A stretch of 64,000 bases of DNA. It comes from Burkholderiaceae bacterium. GTDB taxonomy: Bacteria; Pseudomonadota; Gammaproteobacteria; Burkholderiales; Burkholderiaceae_C. The position numbers and the translations under genes were made by a program. Each line of letters opens with the position of its first letter. Positions within the stretch are counted from its first letter, which is position 1. This document shows positions 59,842 to 64,000 of this stretch, piece after piece. The stretch is from contig CAJYPV010000026.1 of assembly GCA_913776825.1 (NCBI GenBank), positions 248,001-312,000 of the forward strand, in the 5' to 3' direction. A model generated the notes under the pieces. That model was not told where the DNA came from. It ran no database searches and was given only the letters and a program-made list of their open reading frames with translations.

Positions 59842-60605
59842 CGTGCACGGTGCCTGGCAGCTTGCCGTGCGAGATCTCGGTCCACAGCGCCTTGCAGCGC
59901 TTCTCCCCCCAGACGTTGAGCGCGTCCAGCGAGGGGAAGGCCGGCACGGATTGCCCAATCCGGTGCCGGGCGTCGCGCACGTTCTTCGCGATTTGGCCCT
60001 TCTCCCAGCCCGAGGCCGGGTTGCAGAACTCGACCTCGAAGAAGTAGTGGCTGACCATGGCGGCGAAGCGCGCATTGACGTCGCGCGCCTTGCCGCTCAG
60101 GACCTTGTCCACAGCGGTCTTCATGTCGTCGTAGATGCCGCGCTGGGGCACGCCGCCACACACGCTAAAGGCGTGGTTGTGAGCGTCGAACAGCATCTCG
60201 TGCGTCTGTGGCAGGTAGGCCCGCACGTAGAAGCTGCGGCTGTGGCCGAGCTTGAATTGCGCCACCTGCAGCTTGGTGCGCTCGCCGGCGAGCACGGCCC
60301 AGTCCTCGCTCCAGTCAAACTGGAAGGCCTCGCCGGGCTCGAAGACACGGCATGAAGGTGCCGCGGCCGGTGGACTTCTGCGCTTCCTAGCGCTTGAGCG
60401 CCCAGTCCCGCGCGAAGGCGGCTATGCGGTTGTAGGAGCCGTCGTAGCCGAGCTCCATGAGCTCAGCGTGCATCTGCTTCAAGGTGCGCCGCTGCTTGGG
60501 TTCTTACCGGACTCGGTCTTGAGCCACTGGGCCAGCTTCTCCGCTAACGGATCGAGTCGGCTGCGGCTCTCGCGCATGCTCCTGCCGCAAGTTGCGGCAG
60601 GCTAG
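59842..60605 (-). pseudogene. istA: istA remnant (transposase) of an IS21-family element
   Basis: The minus-strand translation from 60295 (KLQVAQFKLGHSRSFYVRAY, HEMLFDAHNHAF, RGIYDDMKTAVD, NPASGWEKGQIAKNVRDARH) is the integrase-type catalytic core of IstA. Its 5' part continues in a different frame up to about 60605, and its 3' end is joined with a frameshift to the istB remnant at about 59845. The transposase is therefore broken by at least two frame changes and a deletion. Confidence 0.8.
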
Positions 60606-60614
60606 GGTTCATAC

Positions 60615-60673
60615 GTGGGTCAGGCTTCAACGGAAAACAATGCGGTCGGTGGGTCAGGATTCGGCGGCAATCA
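60615..60673 (-). repeat. IS21-type subterminal direct repeats
   Basis: GTGGGTCAGGCTTCAACGG... starting at 60615 and GTGGGTCAGGATTCGGCGG... starting at 60649 are related copies 34 bp apart, just upstream of the istA 5' end. They resemble transposase-binding repeats of IS21 elements and mark the right end of this copy. The exact terminus was not determined. Confidence 0.55.
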
Positions 60674-60724
60674 ACACCGTCGTTCCACCTTGCGTCCCGC
60701 TCTCGACTTAAATGCACGTCAACA

Positions 60725-60743
60725 GCTGGGGTGGAGATTCAGC
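60725..60743 (+). repeat. Right copy of 19-bp direct repeat flanking the island
   Basis: GCTGGGGTGGAGATTCAGC, 18 of 19 bases identical to 51311-51329 and in the same orientation. The stretch 60744-60907 beyond it holds no gene and looks like core DNA. Confidence 0.75.
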
Positions 60744-60907
60744 GCAGCGCCTGCGAATGCCGGCGAACAAGTCGGGCGCGAGCGCATCCGCGCTTCGAGC
60801 GGCCCAAATGAGGATGCAGTCAAAGGTGCCCGGAGCGAGCACCGCCTCTTCAACGAGCCCAGCCTGGCCGCATCGCGCGGCCGGCCAGGACCCGTCTGGA
60901 GTCAGGC

Positions 60908-61264
60908 TCAGCTGGCGTCGACCTTGAAATCGTCGCGCGAGCGGCCTTGGGCTTCGTAGTCGGCCAGCCAGCGGGCCGGGCGGCCACGACCGCTCCAGGT
61001 GTTGGCCGGATTGGCCGGATCGCGGTAGAGCACCGGCGCGGCGGCATTGCGCTTGTCGGCGCCGGCGCGACGCGGCGTGGCGTAGGGCTGCAGCGCTTCA
61101 ATGGCTTCTTCCACCGAGAAACCAGCCGCCTGGATCTTCTTGACGTAACCGTCCGCGATCACCTTCAGTTCTTCGGACCGCTTGTCTTCGATCTGCTGTT
61201 CCAGCTGCCTGCTGAGCGCAACGAGTTCGGCGTAGGAAAGCTTGGAGACATCAATATTGCTCAT
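60908..61264 (-). CDS. H-NS family nucleoid-associated protein
   Basis: 118 residues. An N-terminal coiled-coil dimerisation region (VSKLSYAELVALSRQLEQQI) is followed by a C-terminal H-NS DNA-binding motif, NTWSGRGRPARWLADYEAQG. Such proteins bind AT-richer DNA and silence acquired genes. The ATG at 61264 (MSNIDVSKL) is the family-like start. It lies immediately beside the lower-GC island and could act on it, though H-NS paralogues are also common core genes in Burkholderiales. Confidence 0.9.
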   Translation of the reverse strand: MSNIDVSKLSYAELVALSRQLEQQIEDKRSEELKVIADGYVKKIQAAGFSVEEAIEALQPYATPRRAGADKRNAAAPVLYRDPANPANTWSGRGRPARWLADYEAQGRSRDDFKVDAS

Positions 61265-61425
61265 GGACTCGTGGAGGAGAGGCAGTGAAACCCGGATCCT
61301 AGTCTCAAAACCGCTGGATCCATGCAATGCCGATGCGCCCTCGCGACGGTCGCAGCGCCGTCACCGGCGCCCTCGGCGCGGTGGCGCCGACGAATCTCCC
61401 TCGCGGGCAGGCGGCAGGGAGGTTC

Positions 61426-61656
61426 TCAGGCTCTGGCGGTTTCCGCGCGCTCGCGCAGGCGAGTCATCTCCTGCAGGCAGATGTTCTCGCCGACGGTCGT
61501 CAGGCGCAGCCCGCCGCCGTTCCATTCAAGCCAGTCCAGGCGGACATAGTCGTCGATGAAGGTTTCGTCGATGTCGCAGGCGCGGCGGCGCGCCAGCGCA
61601 TCCACCGAGGCCTGAAGAGACAGGCGCAGGGTGTCGAGGGGGTTCTGGGTGCGCAT
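61426..61656 (-). CDS. Small hypothetical protein
   Basis: 76 residues (MRTQNPLDTLRLSLQASVDA onwards; LDWLEWNGGGLRLTTVGENI in the middle). AAGGAG at suitable distance before the ATG at 61656 supports it as a gene. No family recognised, no signal peptide. Confidence 0.6.
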   Translation of the reverse strand: MRTQNPLDTLRLSLQASVDALARRRACDIDETFIDDYVRLDWLEWNGGGLRLTTVGENICLQEMTRLRERAETARA

Positions 61657-61888
61657 GGTGTCGGCTCCTTGCAGTCCGCACGACGACATGTCGCGCGAGC
61701 AGATGCGCCAAGCGATCAACCAAGAGCGGGCGTTCGCCAGCGTGCCGGCTGGGCACGGGAGGACAGACGCTTCAGACTGACAACCTCACGGGTCTACCGC
61801 CTGATCCTACGCGCAACGCCCCGACGGCGCCGGCATTTCGCCGGTAAGGGCTTTCCAGCAGAGCGGGGGGAAGTGAGGCCGATCGTCC

Positions 61889-63829
61889 CTAGCGCACGTC
61901 GAAGCTCAGGTTGGCCGACACATAGCTGATCGGCATGAAGACGCCGCCGCCGATGTACTGCAGCTGCAGCGCATCCTGCTGACCGCCGGACAGGGAGCCC
62001 GTCGTTCCCAGCGTGGTGGAAGAGCGTCGTGATCCCGACTGCAGGGCCGCGCCGGCATTGCCCGCGACCAGGCTCAGGCCGTCGGCGCTGCTGGCGACCG
62101 ACGTCCACTGCCCGAAATCACCTGTGGCCCGCCAGGTCATGCCACTGTCGGTCGACTCGTACAAGCTGCTGTTCAAGGTGGCGGCCACCACGAAGCGTCC
62201 GTCGGCCGAGCTCGTGATCGCCCGCCATTCCCGATTCACCGTGCGCGATTCCCAGGTGGTGCCGAAGTCGCCGGACACCCAGATCGCGCCAGTATCGACC
62301 GTCGCATACAGCCGCTTGCCATCGGCCGAGCTGGCCAGCCCCCACCAATATTGCGTCGATGCACGCGGCGTCCAGTTGTTGCCGCCGTCGGTCGACACGA
62401 ACAAGGTGTCGCCGTTGGTGCCGGCCACCAGCACCTGACCGTCGGCGGACGAGGTCACCGCCCGCCAGGCCCGATTGGTTTCGCGAGGACTCCAGGTCGC
62501 GCCGCTGTCCGTCGAAATCCAGATCTGGCCGAGATAAGCCGTCGCCACGAGCTGGGTGCCGTCGGCGGAACTGGCCACCGCGCTCCAGCCCCGCGGCGCG
62601 GCCACGTTGTTCCAGGTGGTCCCGCCATTGGACGAGACGTAGATGAAGCCACCATCCGCCACCGCCACCAGCTTCATGCCGTCGCTGGACGAGGCCACCG
62701 CGCTCCAGGGTGGGCCCGAGAACTGAGGCGCCCAGTTCTGACCGCCGTCGGAGGTGACGAAGAGGGTGTCGTTGCTGGCGGCCAGCCGTCGTTGCCCGTC
62801 GGCGGATGATGCGACCGCCTTCCAGGTCGCGACCGGCGTCTGCACCGTCCAGTGCAGATCCAGGCCGCCCGGCAGGCCGCGGGTGATGATGCGCTGTCCC
62901 GCGTTCTGAGCGAGGGTCCATCCGCCGGTGCCCACGCCGGTCACTTTGACCCAGTCCCCGATGGCGGGCGCGCTGGGCAAGGTGATCACCACCGCACTGC
63001 TGGCATTGGCCAGATAGCCGGTGTTGACCTCGGCCTGGACCGTGCCGCCGGTGACGTTGACCCATCGGGTGTCCGCCGGCGCGGCGCTGCACAGATAGGC
63101 GGTGGTCGTGACCTCGCCCGAGTCCAGCACCTGATTGCCGTTCAGATCGATGCCCGAGGTCACACGCTGACCGCCGTAGGTGCAGTTCGCGCCGGGCGCT
63201 TCGGCGGCGAGGGCCATCAGGCTGTCGCGCCCCGCCGCACCGGTCGCACCGGTCGCCCCCGTGGACCCGGTCGCGCCGGTCGCTCCGGGCGCGCCGTTGC
63301 AAACGTAGCCGGTGGTCGTCACTTCCGCATCCGCGAGAACGCCATCTCGATTGAGATCCAGACCCGCCAGCACCTGCGAGCCGCCTTGGGCGCAGTGGCT
63401 GCCCGCGGGCTCGGCTCGCAGGCGGACCAGCGTCGACGTGCCGTCCACGCCCGGCGCACCGGGGGCGCCATTGGCGCCGGTCGATCCCGTCGCGCCCGTC
63501 GATCCCGTCGACCCATTCGCGCCAGGGAGGCCGTTGCATACCCATTGCGTGGTGCTGACTTCCGCATCGGACAAGGCGCCGCTGCGGTCGAGGTCCAAGC
63601 CGGCTTCGACCCGCACCCCACCCGCCGGGCAAGCCGCGCCCGGCCCTTGAGACGACACGCGCACCAACGCGCTGACGCCGATCGGCGTGGGCGTGGGCGC
63701 ATCCACTCTCGCATCGCCCGATCCGCCACCGCAGCCTGCCAACATCGACGTCAGCACCAGCGCGAGGGCGCCTGTCCATCGCGACAGGCCAGCAGGGGCA
63801 ACCGGGTGCCCGAAGATCGGGAGCAGCAT
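61889..63829 (-). CDS. Modular surface lipoprotein: Ca-loop modules, collagen-like linkers, Asp-box propeller
   Basis: 646 residues with lipobox SMLAGCG. Three similar modules follow, each with a cysteine pair and a calcium-loop-like element (LDLDRSGALSDAEV, LDLNRDGVLADAEV, IDLNGNQVLDSGEV). Modules one and two are each followed by a collagen-like Gly-X-Thr/Ser/Ala run. After a beta-rich spacer, residues of about 350-610 form a propeller-like series with six Asp-box motifs (e.g. SDGGQNW, SNGGTTW, STDSGATW, STDGGNNW). The role may be adhesion or ligand binding; this is inferred from architecture. The ATG at 63829 begins the signal peptide. Confidence 0.82.
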   Translation of the reverse strand: MLLPIFGHPVAPAGLSRWTGALALVLTSMLAGCGGGSGDARVDAPTPTPIGVSALVRVSSQGPGAACPAGGVRVEAGLDLDRSGALSDAEVSTTQWVCNGLPGANGSTGSTGATGSTGANGAPGAPGVDGTSTLVRLRAEPAGSHCAQGGSQVLAGLDLNRDGVLADAEVTTTGYVCNGAPGATGATGSTGATGATGAAGRDSLMALAAEAPGANCTYGGQRVTSGIDLNGNQVLDSGEVTTTAYLCSAAPADTRWVNVTGGTVQAEVNTGYLANASSAVVITLPSAPAIGDWVKVTGVGTGGWTLAQNAGQRIITRGLPGGLDLHWTVQTPVATWKAVASSADGQRRLAASNDTLFVTSDGGQNWAPQFSGPPWSAVASSSDGMKLVAVADGGFIYVSSNGGTTWNNVAAPRGWSAVASSADGTQLVATAYLGQIWISTDSGATWSPRETNRAWRAVTSSADGQVLVAGTNGDTLFVSTDGGNNWTPRASTQYWWGLASSADGKRLYATVDTGAIWVSGDFGTTWESRTVNREWRAITSSADGRFVVAATLNSSLYESTDSGMTWRATGDFGQWTSVASSADGLSLVAGNAGAALQSGSRRSSTTLGTTGSLSGGQQDALQLQYIGGGVFMPISYVSANLSFDVR

Positions 63830-64000
63830 GAGACGTTCACTTGACGAAGATTCCGAATCTTCACCCAAGCCTTGCCACACCGCACCGGCGCAGACCCTCA
63901 AGGCGTTGCGATCGACGCAAAAAGTCCGGGCCCGCGCGCCGCCTTCCCCCGAATGGGGGGCCTTCGGCTGGGATCGTCCTGGCCCTTCAGCGCGGCTTCC

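Noticed and set aside
59110..60690. Intact IS21 element
   Set aside because: istA is split over two frames and fused out of frame to an N-terminally truncated istB; the istB 3' end is also lost.

Overview
The window is chromosomal DNA of a GC-rich betaproteobacterium, most likely of the order Burkholderiales (Roseateles/Mitsuaria/Rubrivivax-like). This is inferred from protein character and gene order (gltBD, the pilE-fimT-pilVWX-pilY1 minor pilin operon, an mlaFEDACB operon with mlaA inside it, resB-ccsB, msrPQ, a DUF1631 gene, groESL under a CIRCE element); no 16S rRNA gene lies in the window. No rRNA, tRNA or CRISPR array was recognised.

Layout. 1-5260: gltB (5' end outside the window) and gltD, glutamate synthase. 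5261-5484: two facing terminators around an octamer repeat. 5485-12631 (minus): type IV pilus minor pilin and tip operon, pilE-like gene to pilY1. 13018-17556 (plus): Mla phospholipid-trafficking operon mlaF-E-D-A-C-B plus a small cysteine-motif protein. 17613-23498: an MBL-fold protein, a serine/threonine dehydratase coupled to an orphan membrane protein, an Ala-rich protein, a heptamer satellite and a GIY-YIG-like protein with a basic tail. 23526-30596: M48 lipoprotein protease, UPF0149 protein, K+ channel with zinc ribbon, DUF808 protein, periplasmic thioredoxin-fold protein, a RAYT-type transposase and hypothetical genes. 30770-38119 (minus): glmU, two lipoproteins, ttcA, a flavin oxidoreductase fused to a FolB domain, msrQ and msrP. 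38271-38626: a 173-bp tandem repeat with a conserved hairpin. 38659-42947 (minus): cytochrome c maturation system II (ccsB, resB) and a diheme cytochrome c4. Then engB, a PlpD-like patatin/beta-barrel protein, a DUF1631 protein and groESL.

The unusual part is an accessory island, about 51311-60743, inserted directly upstream of the groESL promoter. It has visibly lower GC, carries IS21-family remnants at both edges in opposite orientation, and is bracketed by a 19-bp direct repeat with one mismatch. Its cargo is an XRE regulator, two diverged paralogous DNA methyltransferases transcribed divergently, and, translationally coupled to the second one, a protein with an N-terminal Hsp90/MORC-like GHKL ATPase module plus a C-terminal histidine-kinase module, followed by a protein with a complete receiver-type signature and a large C-terminal region I do not recognise. 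No restriction endonuclease is visible. I interpret it as a candidate modification-linked two-component conflict (anti-phage) system. An H-NS family gene adjoins the island.

The window ends with a modular surface lipoprotein (calcium-loop modules, collagen-like linkers, Asp-box propeller). Start codons were moved from the longest open frame where a Shine-Dalgarno site, operon spacing or family knowledge supported it; each case is stated.
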